Assembly (NCBI GenBank): GCA_023333565.1
Contig: JAJKFH010001359.1
Location: 186,001-250,000, forward strand
From: Puffinus mauretanicus
Lineage: Eukaryota > Chordata > Aves > Procellariiformes > Procellariidae
Length of the DNA: 64,000 bases
Direction of reading: 5' to 3'
The position numbers and the translations under genes are program-made. Shown piece after piece: positions 51,732 to 63,240 of the stretch (the stretch's first letter is position 1; each line of letters starts with the position of its first letter). Below the pieces are notes generated by a model. That model was not told the origin of the DNA and did no database searches. It worked only from the letters and a program-made list of their open reading frames with translations.

Positions 51732-54390
51732 CAAAGAGAAAAATTTTTAATGTAGATGAAAACAAAGCCCACATGCATGTTTAAGGATTATAGTTTGCTC
51801 TACCGGCTAATCAATCCTAATATGCTGAAAAACACCCTGGCATAAACAACTCACTGACCAGTGCCTAGTTGAAATTTTCAGGATGGCTGTTCTGGAGTTG
51901 GATACTGAAGGTGACAGAACTCACAGAATCATCAAGTTTTCATCACGTCTATTCATTTGTGCTTACATTTTTATTTTATAGAGAGCCCATCGTGCCTTAT
52001 ATTTCACCATCTTGGAAAACTTCAACTATATTAACCCCCCTACACCGAGCAGCCTAATCTTTTCCTCATAGATGAGCCAGAAAATCAGCCAAAACTCATT
52101 TGGAGCTAATGATAAATGTTCTTACACAGATCATGACTGGCAGCCTTCATATAGGTTCTAAAAGCAACACGGGACTTGGAGAAAGCCTTTCTACCACAAA
52201 ATCTATTCCCCCACTTCAGGAGCAACAGGATATACAACAAAATACAAGTTATTAATTGCAAGAATTATTTTGTATAATAAATGAAAAGTATTGTTTCTCT
52301 TTGAAAACTATCCTAATGCTAACTTGAAAGTGTTAACTACAAACGTCTCAGTCCGCTGATACCTATCAGTGGAGTGAAGACACAGGAGTCACAGGAGTCT
52401 TCACTGGAACATAACTGTGTGCTCTGACAGTGCAATAGTATTCTGACTGGAGAATTACATATAAAAATAGAATTTTGACAAGATCTCACGTCTTGTCCCT
52501 TGAGGTCTTCCTCTCCTTGTTGCTTCCCCCAGCAGTGCAGCTTAACAAGTATTCAGGCAGTTATTTATAAGCACAAACTAACCTCAGGCACAAAATGCTT
52601 AAGAATTAAGTTCTTAGACTTCACACAAAGCAGTTTCTTTCAGGTGTTGGCCTGTATATCAGTTACTCTAGAAAAAGATAAATTTTGTTTTGTGCAAGTG
52701 CAAGGTTATATCTGTGATGCAAGATCCAGGGAGGTAGGTATTAATAACAATAACAGATATAGGAATGAGATTCCTCATGCATTCTCCACTATCAGAATAT
52801 ATCCACACCGGGTGAATTGGATGGATGATTCTAGCCCAGTCTATATTTCTGTAAAGCCACATCTGAAGGAATCCAATTCTAGTCATGTTGCAAGCTCAAC
52901 AGAAAATCTGTAACACAGATTTTCAAATTTAAGCAAGCAAAAAATGCTTTATTTAGCAATAACAACAACAGGAGAGAAAGAGGAAACAACTGCATATTCA
53001 CACATCAAGTAATTCACAGATTTTGATCTAGAAAACAATGAAAGAAAGTGTATGGATAGAATACAGGTGCTGCTTATCTCTAAAGCTTAGAAGGAAAAAG
53101 AAATCTTGCTCTAGGTAACTCCAGGCACTGCTGGCACCACTATTTTTCGAGCTGCTAAACAAAACCCAACTGAGAGAACATGAGAGCTGAGTAGAAGAAA
53201 ACTCCAAAACAAAAATCAGGTGTAGAAGAAGAAAGAACAAAGTGCCTGGGCACAGCCTATAGAAAGCGTTACCAACATGGATCATTCTGCAGTGAATATT
53301 CTTACCAGCACGTACCTCACAGAGGATGCTCATTCCTCATTGCTACATAGTGCGTGATCCTATAGGAGGCAAGATGACAGAAGAAAGACTCCTAAAACTC
53401 ATAGGGCACTCTGCGTATGGGCAGCAAAGCACACAAACTGTTGGCATGTTCTCTCTACAGAGCATGGTAGTATCATAAGATAGGTTGACTCATGGAGCTT
53501 TTAATAGCCTGAGTCCAATTCAATCACAAATGCTGAAATGCCTTAACCATGAACAGATCTTAACCTTCAAAATAGAGAATCTGATGAAACTCAAGCAGGA
53601 GGTTGTGCTCTTGCCCAATGAAAGAAGGTATCATGTCAGTGGGCATTGCTGTCAGTAGTCAGTACATACTTCATGTAGAGAAAGACACCCCCCCCCTGTT
53701 TGTTTATGTTCTTTTGGCGTGAGAAACAATTCTGACATGTGGCATTCAGGTGTAGAAAGAATTACTGATTAATCTCTCTAATAGACAGTCCAGATAGTCA
53801 CAATTAGCCAAATTAACTACCCAAGCCTGCTGTCTGAAAACATCTATTTTTGGAACTTAGATGGAATTGGGGAGTTCTTTCTTATAAGGGATTAGAATTA
53901 CAAGTGCATCTGCAAGCGTATGTTTATGAGACAGGCTAAAAAAAGCCTTGTTACTCATTGCAAACAGAAAAAATACAGCTGATTGGAGGAAAAATAATAA
54001 TTTCATCCCAGTGACAAAAAACACATTCCTATTGATTTTTTCAAATGGTGACACCTGGTTTGGTTTCTTAATTAAAAGGGAAAACTTCATTTAAAATAGG
54101 AGATAAATGATAGTAATTCAAGACCAAACGTTGAAAAATAGCTTCTTATTTTCACCTACAGTTTAACATTCATTATCAATTACGGTGAAAATGATTGAGT
54201 GGTAATACTTGGAAGCCAGGCTGCCAAATTCCACCCATTGCTTATGGTCAGAACTGGAGGCATGATGAGGAGCTGGAACACTTCACCCTGAATGTTTATT
54301 ATGTTTAAATACATTCTTGCATGATGTTTGTATATTTATATCAATACACATATAATTCGGTCAATTTTGCAAACAGGTATTTGTAAATGT

Positions 54391-54445
54391 GTATGTACAT
54401 TTGCATATGTATATATCTCTCTCTATATGTATACACACACATATC
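54391..54445. repeat. TA/TG/CA-rich low-complexity tract
   Basis: Alternating purine-pyrimidine sequence (GTATGTACATTTGCATATG, TATATCTCTCTCTATATG, ATACACACACATAT). It is a degenerate microsatellite. Confidence 0.7.
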
Positions 54446-55284
54446 TACAGACACAAAGTCACTCAGAGACATTATATGAAATACCAAAGCTCTGTGCTCT
54501 GTTGTCAGTCCTCTACCACCACTCAAAATGGATTGCTGTAGCCCCAGAATGAGAACATCGGCTTACCTACACTGAACCATAATATGCTTAAACAATGACT
54601 TGAAGTGATGAGGGTAATTTTCTCTCTGTATGCACATTCAGTTATACATCTACCAAGGCTGTCTTTTGAGTTGCATTTCTTCTATTTAAGGTTTCCTATT
54701 AAGGTTCAAATTGAGATCACCGTTCAGCTCAACACGGTTAATGATAAATGGATAGCTATCTATAAGCATTAGATGGAAAAATAGTTTTTTGATATATGGA
54801 CAAGTGAGAAAACTAAATTAATTGCTTATCTAGTTAATGAATACTTATTTTAAGTTCATAGGATTCTGGAACAGGATTTGTTTTAGTAGTGCCAAAACTA
54901 TGAGAAGCAAATTCTGAATCGGATATACTCTTCATAGGAAGTCTGCAATGGGGAGATACCTCAATCCTGCAAAATCCAGTGAAGTGGAATGATCTGCTCA
55001 TAAAATCCCTTTATAAGATCTGATTCTAAACCAAAACATTATTTCAGTTTTAAACAAGAAAAAGAGATTTAGATGGACAGTTATACATTATTTCCAGCTC
55101 CAATATCATGCTAAAATTCTCTTTTGAAGAAAATATATGCACTGGAACAAGCCTGATAATGTCTTTAAGAGATAAGCTGAAGACCATCTATGTAGCAAGG
55201 CTTAATAAGGCCACAGGTATTACAGCAGGGTATAAAGGTAGTTTGGTCTAGCTGGAACAAGAGACAGAACTAATGAGAATATTG

Positions 55285-55292
55285 TTGCGCAA
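55285..55292. promoter_or_regulatory. C/EBP-type palindrome TTGCGCAA
   Basis: TTGCGCAA is the ideal palindromic core bound by C/EBP bZIP proteins, and it keeps a CpG in CpG-poor DNA. It may be a chance match. Confidence 0.25.
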
Positions 55293-55566
55293 AATATGAT
55301 CTTTATTAAACTTAAATATTAAGAATACTTAAGCCATAAAAGGATTCGGCTTGTTCTTCATAAGTGTCCTATTTATACACTGGTCAAACGAAAGAAAGCT
55401 TTCCATTTTAGAAACAACTTTAACAATTTTTTAAGTGCATCAAAAGGCAAAAAAATAGAGAGTATAATGAAAGAAAAACATTATATAAACAGACATTGCA
55501 AAACATGACATCACATAACAGAAGAACCTTTTAGTAATTTAAAAACTATAAACTTAAAAGCCCGAG

Positions 55567-55584
55567 GAAGCTTTTAAAAGCTTC
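55567..55584. repeat. Perfect 18-bp palindrome
   Basis: GAAGCTTTTAAAAGCTTC is its own reverse complement. No function is implied. Confidence 0.9.
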
Positions 55585-56668
55585 ATTTAAAATATATATC
55601 TGGAATACTTCAGTAATGATTCCACCTGAATACTAATAAGAGACAAGGGCTAAAAGCTTGTACAAAAAGGTATGTTTACTAAATGGATACACTGATCATT
55701 GAACTTTACACAGCATTAAATTTTAATGACCTTCAATGATTTGAGAAGCTTTGGTTGTTTATGTAAGAATTCTAAAAAAACCCATGGATTTACATTTACA
55801 GACTGCTTATCTCTTCGTAAATGACAACATATTAAAAGTAAAATGAACAAAACCAAACCAGAAAAACTGCCTCTGATGAACACTAATGGCCATCTTGTGT
55901 AAGCCAGTAAATGCATCAAAACCCAGGTGGTAAACTTTTTCTCTCCTGCTCTGTTCAGAGTGAAGGAAGCAAAGCATAGTTTTAAAGGGGTCTAGGTCTG
56001 TTGCTCTTACTTAGACTTCACTTACAGCTTACTTAACTTAGAGGGCCTCATTAAGGCTTACTGTCTAAATGCTGACTAATGAGCAAAGCAGAGAGTACTA
56101 AAATGCTTATAGCCTAGGATTAGGACGTAGCAGAGCAAATACAGAAAAAGCATATTGACAAAAAAGAATGTCGAGGGTCAGAATAGTCACATCTCAACAT
56201 TGATCCAATCAGCAACTCAAAGCCAACTCAAAGTTTGCTGTGGAGAAATGTGGGTTCTTGATTTTTAGAGTGAATATTCCAAGATTTTATGCATTCAAAA
56301 GGTGGAACTGTCCAGACAGTTTTTCCAGCACAGTCAGATATGGCCACACTCATTGTTACAGGTCCCCAAAACCTCTCCTATAGCACTAAAGAACTTTGAT
56401 TAAACAGCCCATTTATAATGGGGAGAAGAAAACTATTAGTCAGACTAATACAATATTAAAAAAATCCTACTTTGAATATTGCAGCATGATTTTTGCCATT
56501 CTGCTACCCAGCTAATTTTGTTGCTTGCACTTTTCCTGTTCAGAGGTGAATTTGTCCTGGTGAAGTACACATGTATATCTGTTTCTTGTGCCAGCCACTC
56601 AGCTAATTATTTGAAAAAGCCAATCCATGAAAAAAGTTGAATAACAAAGAAAAAGCAAGAGGTTGTAG

Positions 56669-56712
56669 TTTTTTTTTTGGTTGGTTGGTTTTTGGTTTTG
56701 TTTTTTTTTTTT
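56669..56712. repeat. T-rich low-complexity tract with GGTT repeats
   Basis: T runs enclose (GGTT)n. Simple low-complexity sequence, and the cause of the lysine-rich frame on the minus strand. Confidence 0.85.
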
Positions 56713-59700
56713 AAGATAAGGAGCAGTGGGGATACTAGAGACTTATCCAAAATCCTTACGATGCTGGGTTTCATCTCAGACAGTCTATACCTGGAGTGAC
56801 TTCTACTTCTGCCTTCTGCTACCAACATCACACGTAAGGCCACAACTGGGTCTTTTTCTTGATGTTTATTAGGTGCTTTATACAGACTGGCATTCTAAAC
56901 AGAGATAGCCACTCATACTACCAGTATTTGGTTCAGCCTTGTGGGATGTACCTCGACTGTGAGCTGCAAAGGGAAGAATCTGCTGTGTAAAAATTTATTT
57001 TTGAAATGCTATTGGCTAAACCAAAATTGAACAATTTTGTCAGCCAAAAATACATGACTACAGACCACAAAAATATGCAACAAAAGTGTGATGTCATTAC
57101 AGTTACAACAGATACCATTCCGCTAGTGTGGCAGTTGAACTGCTTTTTCTTTCTCTTGAAGACACTTAGACGGACTTTGAAAGAGCAATACCTTTATTTA
57201 CCTTAAGGACATTCTGCAAATTGCAATTAAAATTACATCTTTTGTTGGGATTGCAGGTTTAAGCTGCACAGCTTTTTAAAATTATATTTCAACAGCCTTC
57301 ATTTAAAAGAAAAGAGTCTTTTCAAAAATGTAAATTTTTTTTTTATTTATTGCAACATAATTGCTCCTTTTAGAAATATAATTTTGAAAAAAAAAAAATC
57401 TGTACATTTAAATGCTTTTAGAATCCATATATATAAGCAAAGAACAAACAGATAAATAAACTAGTAACATTGTACACTAGTTACCTGATGCAAAAATACT
57501 TACCTAAACAAATAATCCACAGAATTCAAAGAGATTCTTCGGGTAAAATAGTACTTTTTATATTAACAAGGGTCTAGAGATTCCTAGAGCTGATACATGC
57601 TATTTTGCAAAAATGAGCATGCCACCATTACAGACTTTAATGAGGCCTACCCTCGGGAAAGCTGAATTAAAGTCTTATGACAGTGCTTATGAAACATATA
57701 TCTATACTTTTCTTTGACATCCAACTTTATAATACAGGAATGTTATCTATATTGCTATTATAGGTAATATTTTGCAAATAAAAATAAAAAAAACCAATGT
57801 GCAAATTAACAAGTCATATTAGATTTTTTAAAAAAGGAAATATTTCAGTAAAAATGAAGTAAGTTTCTAATGAAAATAACAATAAAAACTGCTAATGTTT
57901 AGTTTTATAATTGAAATTTAAGGCAAACATTGCAATTATTGTTCCAACAACACGCCCCATTTTCTGGTGAAGTTATAAACTTCCCACCTCATTTGAAATA
58001 TCCTTATTTAAAATCAATTCTTCTCATAGCCACAAACAGAGGAAGAAATTGATCTATTTTAAATCTATGCTCAAAATGCTTTCCTTGCTAGTATTCCTCC
58101 TTCTCTACTGGAAATACTAAGTTTCTATTTAATCAGTAATGAAAGTTTAAAATTGGTTTACTTAAAAAAACCCCCAAACTGTCAACTAAAGTGTTCTTCT
58201 CAATTGGCTTTACTGTAGAAGATGTAACTTATAAAGAATTTGAAAGGTAAGCTTTTAAAAACCTGTAAATGGATGTAAAATTTTTGAAATCCCCAAGTTA
58301 GCTGCAGAAGTAGGAATGATGTTGCTATCATAGTATAGTGAATAAACAAAAGCAATTTGCAATGAATTCATTGGAAATAATCTGCAATATTGCTATTGCC
58401 ATGAAACTTTATTCTTGAATAAATTTTTCCTAAGCAGAATAATGCAAGGTTGTATGCAGGCTGCATAAGAAATGGGGCTCTAGGCTACAATCTGAGCTTT
58501 CAAGCATAGGCAAATTTTTTTAAACATAGGATCAAAGATTAACTATTTAATATTAATATATTTCTTAAACCAATATTACATGAAATGGTACAGCAACAAA
58601 GCTGGAAATGGCTGTATATTGCTGGAAGTATATTGCTTTATTCCACCACTGCACAAACCCCTCTTCTAATAAAACAAGGGTTTTAGCTATAAAGTTCAGT
58701 GTGCGACATGAACTATCTCAAACTTCAGAGATGTTAAAATCTAAATTTAGATGTTTTATTTTTAAAAACTATGAGGAAAAATCAATCTCCTTCAGAAGAG
58801 TTGTAGGAGAGTTACTATGAATGAGGTCTGAAGACAGCTACAGAATTTAGAAGTTGGCTAAATGCAGTTTGGACAGTGATATGGATGCAGAAACACGTTT
58901 TTCTTCAGTGCAAAACTGAACTGCTCTGCTAACCTGTTACTCCCTTAGAGAGTCTGTGCTATGTAGAGCTGTTGACAGTCTATGAAAACATAATATAATA
59001 CTCTTGACTATCTTTGCAAGATTCTAATGATTCTAATTCTAATTCGAGATAGAAAAAAAAATTCACAAATTAAATATTTGTTGATGGAATGGACCACAAA
59101 TTAGAATAGTTTCCATGACAACCCCTTTAGTCTTCTTTCAGGAAAGATTGCCAACATGTTTTATTTGCTCCTTATTTAAAATGCAATCTGCTACATGCTA
59201 CCACATGTATCATTTCTCCCATACCCTCTGTAAAAAAAATCCAATGTCTTCAATAAGTCATGTCAAAAATATACAAAAAGAGTGCAAGAATTATACAAGC
59301 CCATTATAGATACAACTAACTGCAGATAATACGTTTACAAAATTAGCATGTATAAAATACGTTCTGCTTTTTATTCGGAATTTTTTTTGGAGGAGTTGGA
59401 CCATATGTAAAAAGGGAGCAACATAAGTCCCAGTATAGCATGTTTTAGAAATATATATTTTTAATTATAGTAATTTAGAAAAACTATAAAACTTGCTCCA
59501 TCACCTACATCAGAACATGCTTTGTCACTTGGAATATCTTTTCTTCACAGTCTTGAAAAGGTTTGCTCACTGAGATCCCAGCACTGAAACATTGCGTGTT
59601 TAAGTCCCTTTCATGCACTGCACACAGGGCAGTAGTAAGATGAGAAGATGCCACATGTCCTGAAATGAAACTTTCCATTACGTGAAGAAATTAGAGAGAT

Positions 59701-60768
59701 GCTAAGCTGGAGTTACTTTCTTGGTGCATACAGGAGAGACTGTTCCATCCAGGTTGCTGAAGATGTGAAATTTGTATGAAAAATTCCTGGCACCACTTGC
59801 TGCCGCAGAGCATTACACATATCAGCATGTGCATCCCAGAGTCAGGGATTCACTGTCAAATGGCCAAAAGTCCTGTGTCTTTGGCAAGGAAAGAGTAGGT
59901 AGTCCTGGAACTTGCATACAGCTCTGCTGCAACTGCATACCTACTCTGAGCCAGATGCACAGATGGTTAAATCACTAGAAGCTGTCCTCAGGAACAAGGC
60001 CACTGCCCTGAACCCTTCTTATTCTCTTTATGTTCCTAGTTATGGTCAGAATGTAAATAGATCTAAGTGGTCTCTGGGCTGACTTCTTTACAGTATTATA
60101 AAGTACTTTTGTTTTCATTGGAAAATTCCTGGTACTGCTTATAAAGTGCTTTAAGTGCTTCAGCAATATGAATTATGTTTCAAAACATGAAGGGCTGTGG
60201 AAGTGGTCAAACAGAATGTGAGTCTGCTTTACAACATAAAGAGATGCATAGAGTTTCCTGAGCATTACTACTTGCCTTACAGTGCCAAACACAGACACGG
60301 AGGCAGGTCCTTGTAAGCACGGGTTCAGGTTATGGTCTGAAATACCCTCACAGATTCTAAACAACCTGCTCATGTTAAGAACAGTAACTAGAGTTTCATT
60401 GTTTTAATTTCCAACACCACTATACTGCTTTTGGATGAAAGACTATCCCACAAAGAGTTTGGTCAGTAAGTGGTGTAGCTACCAGTTATTTTAACCTAAT
60501 TTCTTAAAAATTCCATAATTAATTGTGATTTAGCCTTACAGTGAGGTATAAAGTTGCAACCCCATCCCGTCACTTTACTGGGATTGCAAATGCTTAATTT
60601 CTCTGAGGATTAAAATTTGGTTAGAAAAACATAGCAAAGGCTTACTTAAACATGAACTAATATGCTTAACTTCCTTTGAGTCTCAGTATTTATGTTAGCT
60701 GAGAAGATAAAATATTCAGCTTTAAGACAGGGTGATTATATATAAAATGCAATTGGATTGATAGTGCT

Positions 60769-60780
60769 ACTTGCGCAAGT
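60769..60780. promoter_or_regulatory. 12-bp palindrome with C/EBP-type core
   Basis: ACTTGCGCAAGT is a perfect palindrome around TTGCGCAA, the second such core in the window. Binding is only inferred. Confidence 0.25.
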
Positions 60781-61826
60781 GTATAGACCATATCTTGGCA
60801 GGTGTAGATGGTACTGGCTCCAACACTAAGAAAATACGGAAAAGGAACACACGGTAAAACAGTGACTGTTGCACTTTCTGCTTAGAGATACTAGCATTTA
60901 AGAAAGATTAATGGACCAAACCCAGCAGAGTTTACCCCCACGTTCTCTGGAGCTCAAAGCAAAGACCCATAGTTGGAAGTGATCTAACATGCATGATTTT
61001 TCTCTCTGCTTTTCCTGTATTGGGAATTTACACATAAGCCAAAATGAATGCTAACAATGACATTTTCTAATTGTACTGGTTCTCTAGTGGATTTTTCCTT
61101 TGGGAAAAATTATGGTTATGGAAAAAAATATGCAGGACCACTAACTTCATGTCACACAATAACAAAACAAAGGCAGAATTTTTTTACTTTATAGTCAAGT
61201 ACAGGTCAACAAAATACAGAAAATTTCAAGTAGTTTTTACGTTAGAACTTGTCGTTATGTTGCTAAAGGCAAAAGGAAATGTAATTTCTGTAACCTTGCA
61301 CAGCAAGAAGCAAGCAACATGCATACAGCAACAGGTATAAATAAGCATCTCAGGTGCAAAAAGAACACACTGACTGTGCCTTACTGTAAAACAAAAACTA
61401 CTAATCTCAGTTGAAACTATGCAGCATGCAGAGCCAGAACATTCAGAAACAATCTGGCATCACAATACAAGACAGCTTGCTTTACAGTCAAAGCGAGATT
61501 AGAACATTTCCTAAACTTTTATCAAAAAAGAATGTTTCAACCTAAAGCTGATTCAAACAGTTATTGCTTAAGCTTCTCATGAAAAAATTGCAATTCTGTT
61601 GGCCTGATTGGACTCAGTCCTGACTGACACATGATGCTTTGACAGCAAAGCAGAAAGAAACAGAGGCATCAAATTACAACCCACAAAGACTATCATGGCA
61701 ACATTTCCTGACCAAAACAGAATATTCTCTTTTTCAGAAAGCATATTTTGATTTCACGTACATTTTGGTTAATGATGAAAAAGTTGATTAAAGCAACCAG
61801 GCATCTATAAAGTTTTTTTACTAGTT
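60781..61826. other. Non-coding sequence, no gene recognised
   Basis: Unique AT-rich sequence up to the CR1 cluster. The 89-codon frame at 61071-61340 has no recognisable similarity. Confidence 0.5.
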
Positions 61827-62270
61827 TTTTACCCAGCGAAGAGTGTACCTGTCTAAGCCGTGAGCCGCCAGTTTCTTTAGGAGAATGCTGTGGGAGACAG
61901 TGTCAACGGCTTTACTGAAGTCGAGGTAGACCACATCCACAGCCTTTCCCTCATCCACTAGGCGGGTCACCTGGTCATAGAAGGAGATCAGGTTGGTCAA
62001 GCAGGACCTGCCTTCCATGAACCCGTGCTGGCTGGGCCTGATCCCCTGGTTGTCCCGGACATGCCTTGTGAGCGCCCTCAAGATGAACCGCTCCATAACC
62101 TTCCCCAGTACCAAGGTCAGGCTAACAGGCCTGTAGTTCCCAGGATCCTCCTTTTGGCCCTTCTTGTAGATGGGTGTCACATTGGCAAGCCTCCAGTCGT
62201 CCGGGACATCCCCAGAGAAGGACTGGTAGGAGATGTGGTGGTCGGAGGCCGCCTTGGGCTTAGTGACCAC
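61821..62270 (-). pseudogene. Partial CR1 ORF2 (reverse transcriptase domain), broken
   Basis: A 149-codon open frame carries the N-terminal half of a non-LTR reverse transcriptase. Visible motifs are VPDDWRLANVTPIYKKG (residues about 23-39), the NYRPVSL finger motif (46-52), RPSQHGFMEGRSCLTNL (about 78-94) and motif A with the first catalytic aspartate in VVYLDFSKAVDTVSHS (about 113-128). Motif A has V where CR1 proteins usually have F. The frame ends right after LRWVKN, before the YxDD catalytic motif C, so it cannot encode an active enzyme. Its first dozen codons lie at the junction with the inserted element. It is a dead LINE remnant and not a host gene. Confidence 0.9.
61827..62253 (-). 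mobile_element. CR1 LINE, 3'-ward half of an interrupted minus-strand copy
   Basis: This minus-strand segment encodes part of the CR1 ORF2 reverse transcriptase and continues the segment at 63013-63213 once the inserted plus-strand CR1 is set aside. It stops abruptly near 61827 just after the RWVKN motif, in an A-rich stretch on its own strand (GGTAAAAAACTAGTAAAAAA). The rest of ORF2 and the usual CR1 3' end are missing. CR1 copies normally keep their 3' end, so this is an unusual truncation. The border with the inserted element is uncertain by about 10 bp. Confidence 0.88.
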
Positions 62271-63009
62271 GAAATGATAGAATTCTCAATTCTTGATGAA
62301 GTAAGGAGGGGGTCAGCAAAACCAGTACCATGACTTCCGGAGAGCAGACTTTGGCCTGCTCAGGACTCTGGTTGAGAGAGTCCCTTGGGAGACAGTCCTG
62401 AAGGGCAAAGGGGTCCAGGAAGGCTGGACATTCAGAAATAGTTAGGCCAGCAGGAGTAGGGAGGTGATCGTGCCCCTGTACTTGGCACTGGTGAGGCCGC
62501 ACCTCGAATACTGTATTCGGTTTTGGGCCCCTCACTACAAGAAGGACATTGAGGTGCTGGAATGTGTCCAGAGAAGGGCAACGAAGCTGGTGAAGGGTCT
62601 GGAGAACAAGCCTTATGAGGAGCAGCTGAGGGAACTGGGGTTGTTTAGCCTGGAGAAGAGGAGGCTGAGGGGAGACCTCATTGAGCTCTACAATTACCTG
62701 AAAGGAGGTTGTAGTGAGGTGAGCGTTGGTCTCTTCTCGCAAGTAACTTGCGATAGGACGAGAGGAAATGGCCTCAAGTTGCACCAAGGGAGGTCTAGAT
62801 TGGATATTAGGAAAAATTTCTTTACTGAAAGAGTGGTCGAGTCTTGGAACAGGCTGCCCAGGCAAGTGGTTGAGTCATCATCCCTGGAGGTATTTAAAAG
62901 ACGTGTAGATGTGGCGCTTAGGGACATGGTTTAGCAGGCATGGTGGTATTGGGTTGATGGTTGGACTCGATGACCTTAGAGGTCTTTTCCAACCTTAATG
63001 ATTCTATGT
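62254..63009 (+). mobile_element. CR1 LINE inserted into another CR1, internally deleted
   Basis: This plus-strand copy sits inside the minus-strand CR1. Its first 180 bp or so encode the ORF2 linker after the endonuclease (GLSDHEMIEFSILDE, then a FRRADFGL-like remnant). Near 62440 it jumps to the C-terminal ORF2 region ([16 protein letters not shown]) and then runs without break to the 3' end: GGTTGGACTCGATGACC, TCTTTTCCAACCTTAATG and ATTCTATG at about 62999-63007. The reverse-transcriptase domain is therefore missing from the copy. The 5' truncation is normal; the internal deletion is not. Confidence 0.9.
62464..62934 (+). pseudogene. CR1 ORF2 C-terminal region, partial but open
   Basis: This 156-codon frame matches the part of CR1 ORF2 that follows the reverse-transcriptase domain: LVRPHLEYC (residues 9-17), [26 protein letters not shown], a [22 protein letters not shown] block (about 60-81), [20 protein letters not shown] residues (about 114-134) and the terminal [13 protein letters not shown]. 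The first methionine is just internal sequence, because the true ORF2 began far upstream. It has stayed open to the normal stop at 62932-62934, which suggests a fairly young insertion. It has no catalytic residues and is not a host gene. Confidence 0.9.
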
Positions 63010-63012
63010 TAA

Positions 63013-63213
63013 CCAGGACTGCTCCTCCGCCAGCTCCCTCAGTTCTCTCGGGTGGATCCCATGCAACCCCATAGACTTGTGAGCATCCAGGTGGCGTAGC
63101 AGGTCGTTAACTGTTTACTCTTTGATTATGGGGAGTTTATTCTGCTCTCCATTCCTGTCTTCCAGCTCAGGGGGCTGAATACCTTGAGGATAACTGGTCT
63201 GACTTTATTTTAA
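63013..63213 (-). mobile_element. CR1 LINE, 5'-ward half of the interrupted minus-strand copy
   Basis: The minus strand encodes a CR1 stretch just before the reverse-transcriptase fingers: SAPELEDRNGEQNKLPIIKE, then VNDLLRHLDAHKSMGLHGIHPRE, ending ELAEEQSW at the junction. An in-frame stop interrupts it after IIKE. In intact CR1 this segment runs directly into the one at 61827-62253, with only a few residues missing at the join, so both are halves of one older copy. Its 5' end fades between about 63200 and 63240. Confidence 0.85.
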
Positions 63214-63240
63214 AAGAAGTTTTGTTTCTAATAGCAGATG

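Larger units (their letters stand above)
47877..55284. other. Non-coding sequence, no gene recognised
   Basis: No exon is supported. 48.4-48.6 kb is purine-rich and 48.65-49.2 kb is pyrimidine-rich on the plus strand. The 137-codon frame at 52500-52913 matches no family I know. A 66-codon frame at 50537-50737 starts with a hydrophobic, signal-peptide-like N-terminus but has no other support. Confidence 0.5.
55293..60768. other. Non-coding AT-rich sequence, no gene recognised
   Basis: No exon is seen. Minus-strand AATAAA occurs at 55303-55308, so this could be an untranslated end of a minus-strand gene lying beyond the window, but no coding support exists. Long A and T runs occur near 57335 and 57387. 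Confidence 0.45.

Noticed and set aside
52500..52913. 137-codon plus-strand frame
   Set aside because: No similarity to any family I know; stop-free length is possible by chance in 64 kb across six frames.
62025..62333. 102-codon plus-strand frame across the CR1 junction
   Set aside because: Its first part is antisense to the minus-strand CR1 and its last part is the inserted CR1 linker; it is a fusion artefact.
62260..62865. 201-codon minus-strand frame, the longest in the window
   Set aside because: It is antisense to the plus-strand CR1 ORF2 and has no similarity of its own.
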